Positions 50,658 through 59,884 are shown, numbered from the stretch's first letter. The stretch: 60,972 nt of DNA from Acidocella sp. (GCA_027451225.1 DAIDJU010000078.1:1-60972); one strand, 5' to 3'. Notes: generated from the sequence alone by a model not told the origin. Made by a program: numbers and translations.

Positions 50658-51122
50658 ATGAAAAAAATCATCCTCATTGCAACCGGCGCCGTGGTGCTGT
50701 TGGCGGGCGGCATTGGCGGCACAATCGCCTTTCTTACCCTGGGTCACCATAACGGCGCGGCAAGCCATGCAGCGCCACCGCCCAAGCCCATCTATTTCGC
50801 GCAGCTGAACGACATCGTCGTCAGCGTTCCTGCCGATACCAATGATTCGACGACAAGCTATATCGAGATCACACTGCAATTCTCGACCTTCGACCAGAAC
50901 GCCCTGGCGACCTTCACCAATCTGCAACCCATCATCAAGGCGCAAATTATCAACCTGCTGATGGCGCAGACGGCCAAATCCCTCACCGATCCCAGCACAC
51001 ATGACACGTTGAGCAAAAACTGCCTCGACATCGCCAACAAGGTGCTGAACGCCTCAGCCAATTATACCCCTCCCAGCCCGTTCACCGCCGCCTACATCAC
51101 CAACCTCGTCGAGCAGAACTAA
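50658..51122 (+). CDS. fliL: Flagellar basal body-associated protein FliL
   Basis: The 154-residue product has one N-terminal TM (KKIILIATGAVVLLAGGIGG TIAFL). The periplasmic FliL domain includes YFAQLNDIVVSVPADTNDST, SYIEITLQFSTFDQNALATF and IIKAQIINLLMAQTAKSLTD. FliL rings surround the stator and support torque. It precedes fliO by 4 bp. Confidence 0.88.
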   Translation: MKKIILIATGAVVLLAGGIGGTIAFLTLGHHNGAASHAAPPPKPIYFAQLNDIVVSVPADTNDSTTSYIEITLQFSTFDQNALATFTNLQPIIKAQIINLLMAQTAKSLTDPSTHDTLSKNCLDIANKVLNASANYTPPSPFTAAYITNLVEQN

Positions 51123-51126
51123 GACC

Positions 51127-51405
51127 ATGGACACGGCAAGCCTGAGCGGCGCGGCATCCAGTATCGCGGCCCTGCTCGCCATCCTGTTTACGCTGGCGGG
51201 GGCGGCGTTCCTGCTGCGGCGGCTGCGCGGCACGGCCTGGGGGCAAAAGCTCAACGCCGCCGCCCAACCCATCAACGTGCTGGCCACCCGTCCACTTGGC
51301 GGTCAGCACAGTCTGGTCATCGCCGAAGCCGAAGGTCAGCGCTTCCTCATCGGCATCAGCCGCGGCAATATCACCACCATTGGTCGGCTCAACGCCCATG
51401 ACTAG
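51127..51405 (+). CDS. fliO: Flagellar biosynthesis protein FliO
   Basis: This 92-residue protein has one TM (SIAALLAILFTLAGAAFLLR) and a short cytoplasmic domain with NVLATRPLGGQHSLVIAEAE and GQRFLIGISRGNITTIGRL, the FliO pattern. It assists FliP assembly. It overlaps fliP by 8 bp (ATGACTAG). Confidence 0.85.
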   Translation: MDTASLSGAASSIAALLAILFTLAGAAFLLRRLRGTAWGQKLNAAAQPINVLATRPLGGQHSLVIAEAEGQRFLIGISRGNITTIGRLNAHD

Positions 51406-52087
51406 CCCAGCCGCCCTTACCATCGTCAACGCCCTGGCCGCCAATGGGGGAGAGGCCTACTCGCTCAACGTACAGAGCCTTCTGGTCATCACCACGCTGG
51501 CCTTCCTGCCGGGGCTGCTTCTGTTGATGACCTCCTTCACCCGCATCATCATCGTGCTCTCGGTGCTGCGCCAAGCCCTGGGCATGCAAACCACGCCACC
51601 TAACATGGTGTTGGCGGCACTAGCGCTGGCGATGACCGTCTTCGTGATGCGCGGTGTCGTTCAGCAGGAGCAGGACAAGGCGCTGAACCCGTATCTCTCC
51701 GGGCAGATCACCTTCTCCCAGGCCGTGCAGGCCGCCGAACCGCCGATCCAGGATTTCATGCTCGCGCAAACCCGCAAGGCGCCGCTGCATTTGTTCGTCG
51801 ATCTCTCCGGCGGGCATTACGACGATCCGAAATCCGTTCCCTTCACCGTGCTGGTCCCGGCCTTCGCCACCTCCGAGCTGGAAACCGCGTTCCAGATCTC
51901 CTTCCTCATCTATATCCCATTCGTCCTCATCGATCTCGCCGTCGCCTCCATCCTCATGTCGCTCGGCATGATCATGGTCTCGCCAACACTCATCTCGCTG
52001 CCGCTGAAGCTGCTGATGTTCGTCTCCATCCACGGCTGGGTTCTGGTTCTAGGCACGCTCGCCAACAGCTTTGCCGTGGGGCACTGA
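51398..52087 (+). CDS. fliP: Flagellar export gate protein FliP
   Basis: The 229-residue product has four membrane helices. Signatures are TTLAFLPGLLLLMTSFTRII, IVLSVLRQALGMQTTPPNMV, LVPAFATSELETAFQISFLI and YIPFVLIDLAVASILMSLGM with MVSPTLISLPLKLLMFV. FliP forms the core pentamer of the export gate. ATG at 51398 is chosen from the overlap with fliO; the longer frame lies within fliO. Confidence 0.94.
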   Translation: MTSPAALTIVNALAANGGEAYSLNVQSLLVITTLAFLPGLLLLMTSFTRIIIVLSVLRQALGMQTTPPNMVLAALALAMTVFVMRGVVQQEQDKALNPYLSGQITFSQAVQAAEPPIQDFMLAQTRKAPLHLFVDLSGGHYDDPKSVPFTVLVPAFATSELETAFQISFLIYIPFVLIDLAVASILMSLGMIMVSPTLISLPLKLLMFVSIHGWVLVLGTLANSFAVGH

Positions 52088-52089
52088 CC

Positions 52090-52365
52090 ATGCCGCTCTA
52101 CATCAAGCTTCTGCACGAGGCGATGAGCACCGCCTTCAATGCCACGGCGCCAATCATTCTCATCCTGGTGCTCATCGGTCTGGTCACCGCCCTTCTACAA
52201 GGTGCCTTGCAAATCGAGGACGCCACCTTCGCCCTGCTGCCCAAAACCTTCGCCATGGTCATCCTGGCCCTCACAGGCGGTTTTGGCGCTCTCAATATGT
52301 TCGAGACTCTGGCAACGCTTTTCATCACCCATGCCCCAGAGCTGGTCCGGCAGGCATGGTACTAG
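52090..52365 (+). CDS. fliQ: Flagellar export gate protein FliQ, copy 2
   Basis: The 91-residue, two-helix protein has ATAPIILILVLIGLVTALLQ and GALQIEDATFALLPKTFAMV, matching the FliQ/SctS pattern but with GALQIED where copy 1 has TATQVKE. Standing between fliP and fliR, it is the positional FliQ. It overlaps fliR by 10 bp. Confidence 0.87.
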   Translation: MPLYIKLLHEAMSTAFNATAPIILILVLIGLVTALLQGALQIEDATFALLPKTFAMVILALTGGFGALNMFETLATLFITHAPELVRQAWY

Positions 52366-53123
52366 ACCAAGCCCAGATCATGCTCTGGCTCGGTCATTTC
52401 CTGTGGCCGTTCCTGCGTATCACCGGGCTTCTGCTCACCGCGCCGCTTTACGGCTCGAACCTGATCCCCTCGATGGTCAAAGCCATACTCGCCGCCACCT
52501 ATGCCGCCGCATTGGCCATGTGGCTGCCCAACCTCCCGCCCTTTCCGGCCGACCCATTCAGCGCGTTTTACGCGGGCATCGTACAAATCGCCTATGGCGC
52601 GTTGCTGGGCATGGTCATGCAAATCGTCATCACCAGCATCGCCTGCGCGGGTGAAATCGCCGGCCTCTCCATGGGCCTCTCCTTCGCCGAGCTGCAATTC
52701 CGCGAATCCTCAGGCATCACGCCCGTGCTTTACGATGTCATGCTCTGGGCCGGACTGCTTGGCTTCATGGCCGCGGGCGGACCGCTCTGGCTGTTCTCCG
52801 CCCTGGCCCATTCCTTCGGCCACGGCATCGGTGTGGCCCCGCTCTCCTCCTGGGCCAGCCTCGCCGGGCTGGGCGGCACATTGATCAGCACCGCTCTCGG
52901 GCTGGCGCTGCCTGTGGTGGCGGTGTCGCTCTGCGTCAACCTCACCGTGGGCCTTACCACCATCTTCGCCCCGAGCATGAACCTGCTCTCCATCGGCTTC
53001 CCGCTGCTCATCCTGGCCGGGCTCTGGGTCGTTACCGCCAGCCTTCCTGCCATCGGCCCAACAGCGGCGCATCTTACCACCACCTGCATGGACGCTGTCA
53101 CCGCGCTGCTGCCCCATGGCTGA
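52356..53123 (+). CDS. fliR: Flagellar export gate protein FliR
   Basis: The 255-residue product has about six hydrophobic spans. It opens MVLDQAQIMLWLGHFLWPFL, then FAGEIAGLSMG-type IACAGEIAGLSMGLSFAELQ, GLALPVVAVSLCVNLTVGLT and IFAPSMNLLSIGFPLLILAG. FliR joins FliP and FliQ in the gate and contacts FlhB. ATG at 52356 overlaps fliQ; the longer frame is antisense-like and rejected. It overlaps flhB by ATGGCTGA. Confidence 0.9.
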   Translation: MVLDQAQIMLWLGHFLWPFLRITGLLLTAPLYGSNLIPSMVKAILAATYAAALAMWLPNLPPFPADPFSAFYAGIVQIAYGALLGMVMQIVITSIACAGEIAGLSMGLSFAELQFRESSGITPVLYDVMLWAGLLGFMAAGGPLWLFSALAHSFGHGIGVAPLSSWASLAGLGGTLISTALGLALPVVAVSLCVNLTVGLTTIFAPSMNLLSIGFPLLILAGLWVVTASLPAIGPTAAHLTTTCMDAVTALLPHG

Positions 53124-54234
53124 GGATAGCGGCGACAAACGCCACGCCCCAACCGAGCGCCGCCTGGCCCAGGCGGCTGAGCGCGGCGATGTGCACCGCT
53201 CCGCCGACCTGCCCAAAGCCGCCGGCGTGGTCGTCGTCACATTGCTAAGCCTGGGGGCCGCCGCGAGCATCGGCGTGCATCTACAGGACGATGTCGCCGC
53301 CTGGCTCGCCACCGCCGGCACGTCGGACGGTTCCGCCGCCGCAGGTTGGAGCCGCGAGATGTTCCAGGCCATCTTCCCGCTACTGGTCCTCATCGCCGTC
53401 ATCGCGCTTGCCGCCAGCTTTGCCTCCGGCGGCTGGGTCTTTGCGCTGCAATTGCTGAAATTCGACGCCTCGAAGCTGACGCCCCAGACCGGGCTCGGCC
53501 AGATCGTCTCCAAAACCAGCTTCATCGAAACCGGCAAATCCATCGTCAAATTCGCCGTCATCGGCGGGGTTGGGGCGCTGTCCATCTGGCTACGAGAGGA
53601 CGATTTCATCGGCCTCGGCTTCCTGCCCTTCCCCTATGCCGGGCCTGTCATCGGCGTCACGTTGCAGGTCATCACCGCCATCTGCGTGGTGCTGTCGCTG
53701 TTCGCGGCGGGCGATCTGGGGCTGCAATACTGGCTGCACCGGCAAAAACTGCGCATGTCGGACACCGAAATCCGCGAGGAAATGAAGGAAGCCGCCGGCA
53801 ACCCGCATGTAAAGGGCCGCCAACGCCAGCTCGCGCGCAAGATGGCCCGCGCCAGACAGATGCAGCGCATCCCCGAGGCGTCGGTCATCGTCACCAACCC
53901 CACGCATTACGCCTGCGCCATCCGCTACCGCCGTGGGTCGGACCAAGCCCCAATGCTGCTGGCCAAGGGCGTGGGGCTGCAAGCGCAGGAGATCGTCTCG
54001 CGCGGCCGGGGCTTAGGGATTCCGGTGGTGGAGGCTCCGCCTCTGGCCCGCGCCGTGTACCGGCATGTCGAGCCCGGCGAGCATGTGCCGGTGGCCGTGT
54101 ACCGCGCCTGCGCCGAGGTGCTGGCCTATGTGTGGCGCATGCAGCAATGGCGCTCGCAAGGCGGCGCCAAACCGACCCCGCCCCCTATTCGAGAGGGCGA
54201 GATCGAGGTTTCACGCTGGACGCCTGAAAGTTAA
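53116..54234 (+). CDS. flhB: Flagellar export switch protein FlhB
   Basis: The 372-residue product has a polar N-terminus (SGDKRHAPTERRLAQAAERG), four TMs, and a cytoplasmic FlhBc. The self-cleavage site is N261-PTH in VIVTNPTHYACAIRYRRGSD. MSDTEIREEMKEAAGNPHVK GR is the conserved linker helix. FlhB switches export from hook to filament proteins together with FliK. It is the last gene of the rightward arm. Confidence 0.94.
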   Translation: MAEDSGDKRHAPTERRLAQAAERGDVHRSADLPKAAGVVVVTLLSLGAAASIGVHLQDDVAAWLATAGTSDGSAAAGWSREMFQAIFPLLVLIAVIALAASFASGGWVFALQLLKFDASKLTPQTGLGQIVSKTSFIETGKSIVKFAVIGGVGALSIWLREDDFIGLGFLPFPYAGPVIGVTLQVITAICVVLSLFAAGDLGLQYWLHRQKLRMSDTEIREEMKEAAGNPHVKGRQRQLARKMARARQMQRIPEASVIVTNPTHYACAIRYRRGSDQAPMLLAKGVGLQAQEIVSRGRGLGIPVVEAPPLARAVYRHVEPGEHVPVAVYRACAEVLAYVWRMQQWRSQGGAKPTPPPIREGEIEVSRWTPES

Positions 54235-54836
54235 TTCTTCGGGTCGAAACCCAGGAAGCCAGCCTGCGGATTGGGCGTGCCCTTATCCCCCGTGACTGCG
54301 GGAGCCGTGCGGTGCGGCACCGGCTTGGGTGCCACGGCGTGGGGCGCGGAAACAGGAGCCGAATGCGTCTCCTTCGTCTTGCCCTTATGCACCGGCGCGG
54401 GCGTCGCGCCGCCCAGGCTCCAGGTCTGCCCAACCGGACCAGACACCCCACCCATCTCGTTGCGCGTCTGCAGGAGCAGGAAGGTGATGGTATTGCGGTT
54501 CAGCGCAATCGAGAGATCCAGCGGCGTTTCTCCAAACTGGTTCTTCGCGCCCAGGTCCGCACCACGGCTCAGCGCATCCTGCGCGGCGCTGTAATCCCCC
54601 TTATTCACCGCCGCGAACAAAGCGGCAGTCGGATCGCCCGCTGACGATTGCTGCATTTTCGGGCCCGTAGCCAGGGGCGCTCCGGTGCCGACACCCGGCA
54701 CTGCGGGGGGCGCTATATCGGGGGTGCGGGCCTGCGGCTGGGGCGCGCCACCACCGCCCATCGATATCTGCGCCAAAGCAGGTCCGGCCCCCAAAAACAG
54801 GACCAGACCGAGGGCCGTAGAACGAAAATGTCTCAT
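54231..54836 (-). CDS. Secreted ankyrin-repeat-like protein
   Basis: The 201-residue precursor has a signal peptide (MRHFRSTALGLVLFLGAGPA LAQ). A Pro/Gly/Ala-rich segment follows, then one or two ankyrin-type repeats (TAALFAAVNKGDYSAAQDAL, SRGADLGAKNQFGETPLDLS, IALNRNTITFLLLQ). A low-complexity tail rich in Pro/Ala/His/Lys ends it. Ankyrin repeats mediate protein binding. Function is unknown. It is convergent with flhB, with a 4-bp overlap. Confidence 0.72.
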   Translation of the reverse strand: MRHFRSTALGLVLFLGAGPALAQISMGGGGAPQPQARTPDIAPPAVPGVGTGAPLATGPKMQQSSAGDPTAALFAAVNKGDYSAAQDALSRGADLGAKNQFGETPLDLSIALNRNTITFLLLQTRNEMGGVSGPVGQTWSLGGATPAPVHKGKTKETHSAPVSAPHAVAPKPVPHRTAPAVTGDKGTPNPQAGFLGFDPKN

Positions 54837-54898
54837 ACTCAGATTCTCTAGCCGATGCTCCCAGGGCCGTCCATGCGGCCCCAGGGCCAGAATAAGCC

Positions 54899-55495
54899 TT
54901 ATTTGCTCTGACCGCGCAGGGCCGCCAGCTCCGTCTGCAACCGTTCCACCTCGGCGCGCAGACTGGTGATTTCCTCCTGGGCCTCCTGGGGGGCTTCCTT
55001 TGCCGGTGCCGGAGCCTGTTTTGCTTCGCCTTCGCGGTAGAAAGGCGAGAACAGCGCCATGGCGCGCTCCATCATCTCCATGTTCTTGCGGCCGACCTCC
55101 TCCATCCCCGGCGGCATGAAGGGCCCGAGCGTCTTGCTTACCGTCGCGCGCACGTTCTCCTGCTGGCGGGCAAGGTTTTCCATCGCCTGTTCAAAATAGC
55201 GGGGCAGCAGGTTAGGCACGTTGCTGCCGTACACACCAATCAGCTGGCGCAGAAAATTCGTCGGCAGCAGGGCGTTGCCCTTGCCTTCCTCTTCCACGAT
55301 GATCTGCGTCAGCACGCTGCGGGTGATATCCTCGCCGGATTTCGCGTCGTAAACCACGAAATCACGGTCCTTGCGGACCATTTCCGCCAGATTGTCCAAG
55401 GTGATGTAGCTTGAACTTTCGGTGTTATAGAGCCGCCGATTGGCGTATTTTTTAACAACCACGGGTTGCGACTTGGAATCGGCGTTTTCGGTCAT
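54899..55495 (-). CDS. phaR: Polyhydroxyalkanoate synthesis repressor PhaR
   Basis: The 198-residue product has the PHB accumulation regulator DNA-binding N-terminus VVKKYANRRLYNTESSSYIT LDNLAEM, then DFVVYDAKSGEDITRSVLTQ and IIVEEEGKGNALLPTNFLRQ, with an acidic coiled C-terminus (EEITSLRAEVERLQTELAAL). PhaR senses PHA granules and represses phasin and related genes. It is divergent from the PHA-type genes that follow. Confidence 0.92.
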   Translation of the reverse strand: MTENADSKSQPVVVKKYANRRLYNTESSSYITLDNLAEMVRKDRDFVVYDAKSGEDITRSVLTQIIVEEEGKGNALLPTNFLRQLIGVYGSNVPNLLPRYFEQAMENLARQQENVRATVSKTLGPFMPPGMEEVGRKNMEMMERAMALFSPFYREGEAKQAPAPAKEAPQEAQEEITSLRAEVERLQTELAALRGQSK

Positions 55496-55658
55496 GAATT
55501 TTTTTCTTCCATCCCATTGTCGCCGGTTCCCGGCGAGACGTTTTTATTCAAACACGAATTTTGTGCGTTGCACAGTGTCTTGGCGCGTTACACTTATGGC
55601 GGATCTCCCCGGGCCGCGCTAGGAGTCGCCCGGCGGGCAAGCAGGGACCGAATGTACG

Positions 55659-56000
55659 ATGGACGACAACCTTGCCAGGGATTTTATAGTCCTGTGGCAG
55701 AGCGAGCTGACCGCCATGGCAGCGGACCGGGAGCTGCGCGAGACCTGGGCCGCCACTCTGGCGCTATGGGCGCAGGCCGCAAACGCCGCCGCCGCGTACC
55801 TGCCGCATGACCACTCGCCGGCCGGAAGCTCCCGCGCCACTCAGCCGGCGCGGGCCTCGTCCCCTGATGCTGCATCTCAGCCTGGCCTGGATGAAGTCGA
55901 GCAGCTTAAGCGCCGCGTCGCTGAACTGGAGCAGCGTCTGGGCGAATTCCTCGCCGGACAATCCCCCAAGCCCGGCGGCCCAGCAGACGGCGCTCGATGA
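55659..56000 (+). CDS. Small coiled-coil protein, possible PHA-synthase-associated subunit
   Basis: This 113-residue protein opens NLARDFIVLWQSELTAMAAD RELRETW, has a Pro/Ala linker, and closes with a clear coiled coil, DEVEQLKRRVAELEQRLGEF. The composition recalls short PhaE- or PhaM-like partners of PHA synthase, but I cannot place it firmly. The last 194 bp overlap the next gene in another frame. Confidence 0.6.
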   Translation: MDDNLARDFIVLWQSELTAMAADRELRETWAATLALWAQAANAAAAYLPHDHSPAGSSRATQPARASSPDAASQPGLDEVEQLKRRVAELEQRLGEFLAGQSPKPGGPADGAR

Positions 56001-56997
56001 GATCCTGCGCCGGGACCGGGCGCTGATTGCGGGCATCGCCGCCTATCGCAGCTCCCCCTATATGCGTGAGCTGCGCAACCCACCCGCCATCTGGGAGGAA
56101 GAAGAAACCCAGCTGCTGGATTACGGCGGCACCGGCCCGGCCGTGCTGTTCGTCCCCAGCCTGATCAACCGCGCCTATATTCTGGACCTGATGGAAGGCG
56201 GCTCCATGCTGCGTTTCCTCAGCACCCAGAACCTGCACCCGTATTTGCTGGACTGGGGCTGGCCCGGCGAGGTCGAGCGACAGTTCTCCCTTACCGACTA
56301 CATCGCCGGGCGGTTGGAACGCGCCCTGGCCGCCATTCCCGGCCCGGTCATTTTGGCCGGATACTGCATGGGCGGGCTGCTGGCCCTGGCCTCGGCGCTG
56401 CGTGCCCAGCAATCGGGCACCAGCAAGGTCCGCGCTTTGGCCCTGTTCGCCACGCCGTGGGACTTCCACGCCGCCGACGCCACCCTGCCCAAGCGCGTCA
56501 GCGAGGCGATGCCCGCCATCGAGATGATGCTGCAATTCTCCAGCACCCTGCCCATCGACGCGCTGAACACCCTGTTCGCCATGGTCGACCCCTACGGCGT
56601 GGGCGACAAATACCGGGACTTCGCCGCGCAGGACCAAACCCTGCCCCGGGCGCAACGTTTCGTGGCCATGGAGGACTGGCTGGCCGACGGCGTGCCTCTG
56701 GCCGCCCCCGTGGCGCGCGAGACGCTCGGCGGCTGGTACGTGGCCAACACCACCGCCCGCAACCAATGGCGCGTGGCGGGCCAGGTGGTGGACCCGTCCC
56801 AGCTCACTTTGCCCGCCTTTTGCGCCATTCCGGCGCGAGACAGGCTGGTGCCCGCCGTTTCCGCCCAGGCCCTGGCGGCGCAGTTGGCCCAGGCCACGAT
56901 CATCCAGCCCAAGGCAGGGCACATAGGCATGGTCGCGGGCTCTACCTCTGAAACTTCACTCTGGCGGCCTTTCGCGGATTGGGTCCACAGCCTATGA
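55807..56997 (+). CDS. Alpha/beta hydrolase, PhaC-like (putative PHA synthase-type)
   Basis: The protein is up to 396 residues with lipase-type box AGYCMGGLL (C187 nucleophile as in PHA synthases rather than Ser), D345 in PARDRLVP and H372 in KAGHIGMV completing the triad, plus VLFVPSLINRAYILDL and YLLDWGWPGE. The start is uncertain. ATG 55807 is kept because SRRGPRPLMLHLSLA near the N-terminus resembles the family's usual opening, although this stretch overlaps the upstream gene. ATGs at 55867, 55891 and 56062 are alternatives. The length is close to class III PhaC. Confidence 0.78.
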   Translation: MTTRRPEAPAPLSRRGPRPLMLHLSLAWMKSSSLSAASLNWSSVWANSSPDNPPSPAAQQTALDEILRRDRALIAGIAAYRSSPYMRELRNPPAIWEEEETQLLDYGGTGPAVLFVPSLINRAYILDLMEGGSMLRFLSTQNLHPYLLDWGWPGEVERQFSLTDYIAGRLERALAAIPGPVILAGYCMGGLLALASALRAQQSGTSKVRALALFATPWDFHAADATLPKRVSEAMPAIEMMLQFSSTLPIDALNTLFAMVDPYGVGDKYRDFAAQDQTLPRAQRFVAMEDWLADGVPLAAPVARETLGGWYVANTTARNQWRVAGQVVDPSQLTLPAFCAIPARDRLVPAVSAQALAAQLAQATIIQPKAGHIGMVAGSTSETSLWRPFADWVHSL

Positions 56998-57051
56998 TCC
57001 GGTAGCGCACAGAATGTCCGCGCAACGCGTGCCAACCAGAAGGAACAAACA

Positions 57052-58224
57052 ATGGAAGACATCGTCATCGTCTCGGCCGCCCGCACCGCCGTCGGCAGCT
57101 TCAACGGCGCTTTCAGCTCCACCCCCGCGCATGTTCTCGGCAGCGTGGCGCTCAAGGCCGCCATCGAGCGCGCAGGGCTCTCTCCCGCCGATATCGACGA
57201 AGTCATTCTCGGCCAGGTGCTGAGCACCGCCCAGGGCCAGAACCCCGCCCGCCAGACCGCCCGCCTCGCCGGCATCCCTGACGACAAGACCGCCTTCGGC
57301 ATCAACCAGGTTTGCGGCTCGGGCCTGCGCGCCGTGGCGCTGGCGGCCCAGCAGGTGCTCTCCGGCGAGTCCAAGATCGTCGCCGCCGGCGGGCAGGAGA
57401 GCATGAGCCTCTCGCCGCACGCCACCTATCTGCGCTCCGGCACCAAGATGGGCGACACCAACCTGATCGACACCATGATCAAGGACGGCCTGTGGGACGC
57501 CTTCAACGGCTACCACATGGGCGTCACCGCCGAAAACGTGGCCCGGCAGTGGCAGATCAGCCGCGACGAGCAGGACGCCCTGGCCCTGGCCTCGCAGCAG
57601 AAGGCCGCCGCCGCGCAGAAGGCCGGCAAGTTCAAGGATGAGATCGCCCCGGTGACCCTGACCACCCGCAAGGGCGAGGTCGTGGTGGACCAGGACGAGT
57701 ATATCCGCCACGACGCCTCCCCCGAGACCATGGCCAAGCTCAAGCCCGCCTTCACCAAGGACGGCACCGTGACCGCCGGCAACGCCTCCGGCATCAACGA
57801 CGGCGCCGCCGTGCTGCTGGTGATGAGCGCCAAGGAAGCCGCCGCCCGCGGCCTCACCCCGCTGGCCCGCATCGCCAGCTTCGCCACCGCGGGCGTGGAC
57901 CCGGCGGTGATGGGCTCCGGCCCGATCCCCTCCTCCAAGAAGGCCCTGGCCCGCGCGGGCTGGTCGGTGGCGGATCTCGACCTGATCGAAGCCAACGAGG
58001 CTTTCGCCGCCCAGGCCTGCGCGGTGAACAAGGATCTCGGCCTCGACCCGGCCAAGGTGAACGTGAACGGCGGCGCCATCGCCATCGGTCACCCCATCGG
58101 CGCTTCGGGTGCCCGCATCCTCACCACCCTGCTGCACGAGATGAAGCGCCGCGACGCCAAGAAGGGCCTCGCCACGCTGTGCATCGGCGGCGGCATGGGC
58201 GTTGCCCTGTGCGTCGAGCGCTAA
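57052..58224 (+). CDS. phaA: Acetyl-CoA C-acetyltransferase (beta-ketothiolase)
   Basis: The 390-residue thiolase has nucleophile C88 in [13 protein letters not shown], the GGQESMS loop, [20 protein letters not shown] with the active-site His, and the second Cys in [10 protein letters not shown]. It makes acetoacetyl-CoA from two acetyl-CoA or the reverse. Position after a PhaC-like gene and before a CoA-transferase suggests PHB and ketone-body metabolism. No phaB is present here. GAAGGAA precedes the ATG. Confidence 0.93.
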   Translation: MEDIVIVSAARTAVGSFNGAFSSTPAHVLGSVALKAAIERAGLSPADIDEVILGQVLSTAQGQNPARQTARLAGIPDDKTAFGINQVCGSGLRAVALAAQQVLSGESKIVAAGGQESMSLSPHATYLRSGTKMGDTNLIDTMIKDGLWDAFNGYHMGVTAENVARQWQISRDEQDALALASQQKAAAAQKAGKFKDEIAPVTLTTRKGEVVVDQDEYIRHDASPETMAKLKPAFTKDGTVTAGNASGINDGAAVLLVMSAKEAAARGLTPLARIASFATAGVDPAVMGSGPIPSSKKALARAGWSVADLDLIEANEAFAAQACAVNKDLGLDPAKVNVNGGAIAIGHPIGASGARILTTLLHEMKRRDAKKGLATLCIGGGMGVALCVER

Positions 58225-58263
58225 CGCTCACCCGAGAGACTAAACGGTAACGCTCAGTGTCTG

Positions 58264-58298
58264 GCCCGGAACTGGCAACGGTTCCGGGCTTTTTCTTT
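58264..58298 (+). terminator. Rho-independent terminator after thiolase gene
   Basis: GCCCGGAAC (58264-58272) pairs perfectly with GTTCCGGGC (58281-58289), followed by TTTTTCTTT. It separates phaA from the CoA-transferase genes. Confidence 0.88.
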
Positions 58299-58312
58299 GC
58301 CGCAACGGCAGC

Positions 58313-58342
58313 TTGACAGCCACGCCCCTTCGCGGGGATGAA
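58313..58342 (+). promoter_or_regulatory. Possible promoter of the CoA-transferase genes
   Basis: A perfect TTGACA (58313-58318) lies just after the terminator. After 17 bases comes GGATGA/GATGAA, a weak -10. The GAGGA ribosome-binding site of the first gene follows at about 58380. Confidence 0.4.
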
Positions 58343-58388
58343 AGCTGTGGCGATCCGTTGAGGCAAACCACGCAACAAGCGAGGAAAC

Positions 58389-59099
58389 ATGGCCGTAAGT
58401 AAAGTTTACCCCAACGCCACCGCGGCCCTCACCGGGCTGCTCCGCGACGGCATGACGATCATGTCCGGCGGGTTTGGCCTGTGCGGCATCCCCGAGACGC
58501 TGATCGCCGCGATCAAGGCGTCCGGTGTGAAGGATCTCACCGTCATCTCCAACAATGCGGGCATCGACGGCGTGGGCCTCGGCGCGCTGCTGGAAACCCG
58601 GCAGATCCGCAAAATGGTCTCCTCCTACGTGGGCGAGAACGCCACCTTCGCCAAGCAATACCTCTCCGGCGAGCTGGAGATCGAGTTCAACCCCCAGGGC
58701 ACGCTGGCCGAGCGCATCCGCGCGGGCGGGGCGGGCATCCCCGCCTTCTTTACCGCCACCGGCTACGGCACGGCCATCGCCGAGGGTAAGGAAACCCGGG
58801 AGTTCAACGGCCGCCATTACGTTATGGAAACCGGCCTGTTCGCGGATCTCGCCATCGTCCACGCCTACAAGGCCGATACCGAGGGCAACCTGATCTTCCG
58901 CAAGACCGCCCGCAATTTCAACCCGATGATGGCCACCGCCGCCAAGGTCACCGTGGCCGAGGTCGAACATCTGGTGGAGCCCGGCGAGATCGACCCGGAC
59001 CACATCATCACCCCTGGCATCTTCGTCAAACGCATCGTCAAGCTCGACCATGTCGAGAAACGCATCGAACAGCGCACCGTGCGCAAGAGGGAGGCGTAA
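58389..59099 (+). CDS. scoA: 3-oxoacid (succinyl-CoA:acetoacetate) CoA-transferase, subunit A
   Basis: The 236-residue product has [20 protein letters not shown], the oxyanion/CoA motif [11 protein letters not shown], and [40 protein letters not shown] then [22 protein letters not shown] completes the subunit A profile. It transfers CoA between succinate and acetoacetate with subunit B, which starts 2 bp downstream. It links ketone bodies to the TCA cycle. Confidence 0.92.
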   Translation: MAVSKVYPNATAALTGLLRDGMTIMSGGFGLCGIPETLIAAIKASGVKDLTVISNNAGIDGVGLGALLETRQIRKMVSSYVGENATFAKQYLSGELEIEFNPQGTLAERIRAGGAGIPAFFTATGYGTAIAEGKETREFNGRHYVMETGLFADLAIVHAYKADTEGNLIFRKTARNFNPMMATAAKVTVAEVEHLVEPGEIDPDHIITPGIFVKRIVKLDHVEKRIEQRTVRKREA

Positions 59100-59101
59100 T
59101 C

Positions 59102-59743
59102 ATGCCCTGGACACGCGATCAAATGGCCGCCAAGGCCGCCGCCGAGTTGCAGGACGGGTTCTACGTCAATCTCGGCATCGGCATCCCCACGCTCGTGGCC
59201 AACCACATCCCCGCGGGCATGACCATCCAGCTGCAGTCCGAGAACGGCATGCTGGGCATGGGCCCCTTCCCCTATGAGGGCGAGGAGGACGCGGACCTCA
59301 TCAACGCCGGCAAGCAGACGGTCACCGCCCTGCCCACCACCAGCTTCTTCGACTCCGCCGCCAGCTTCGCCATGATCCGCGGCGGGCACATCAACATCTC
59401 CATCCTCGGCGCATTACAGGTGGCCGAGAATGGCGACCTCGCCAACTGGATGGTTCCGGGCAAAATGGTGAAAGGCATGGGCGGGGCCATGGACCTTGTG
59501 GCCGGCGTGCCGCGCGTGGTGGTGCTGATGGAGCACACCGCCAAGGGCGAGCCGAAAATCCTGAAACAATGCACCCTGCCGCTCACTGGCAAGGGCGTGG
59601 TCAGCAAAATCATCACCGACCTCGCCGTGTTCGACGTGGTGAAGGACAGCTCCCCGGGCCTCGTGCTCGTCGAGCACGCGCCGGATGTGACCATCGAGCA
59701 GATCCGCGAACTCACTCAGGCGGACTTCATCGTCGCCAGCTAA
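59102..59743 (+). CDS. scoB: 3-oxoacid CoA-transferase, subunit B
   Basis: The 213-residue product has [20 protein letters not shown] and catalytic E47 in [14 protein letters not shown], the glutamate that forms the covalent CoA thioester. [20 protein letters not shown] then [15 protein letters not shown] are further signatures. GGGAGG upstream of the ATG lies in the end of subunit A. The stop codon abuts the palindromic element. Confidence 0.93.
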   Translation: MPWTRDQMAAKAAAELQDGFYVNLGIGIPTLVANHIPAGMTIQLQSENGMLGMGPFPYEGEEDADLINAGKQTVTALPTTSFFDSAASFAMIRGGHINISILGALQVAENGDLANWMVPGKMVKGMGGAMDLVAGVPRVVVLMEHTAKGEPKILKQCTLPLTGKGVVSKIITDLAVFDVVKDSSPGLVLVEHAPDVTIEQIRELTQADFIVAS

Positions 59744-59884
59744 GAGATTGTTTGAAAAGTCGCTCTGGTAAGTCGTCCAGGGGGATTTTCCAGCACCGGA
59801 GCGGAGCGTACTCCAATACGTGAGGACCGGCGCTCAGGAAATCCCCTCTGGACGGCCGCCAGAGTCGAGTTTGCAAACAAACTC
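59744..59884. repeat. Nested palindromic intergenic element (copy B)
   Basis: It starts directly after the scoB stop. Outer arms are GAGATTGTTTGAAAA (59744-59758) and TTTGCAAACAAACTC (59870-59884). Inside, CAGGGGGATTTTCC pairs with GGAAATCCCCTCTG, and the tip contains GCACCGGAGCG, the same as copy A at 10151. The rest of the tip differs, as in a diverged repeat family. Confidence 0.75.

Noticed and set aside
52071-52355. Extended N-terminus of FliR
   Set aside because: The sequence is His/Arg-rich frame-shadow of fliQ copy 2; the FliR start at 52356 begins the membrane protein correctly.
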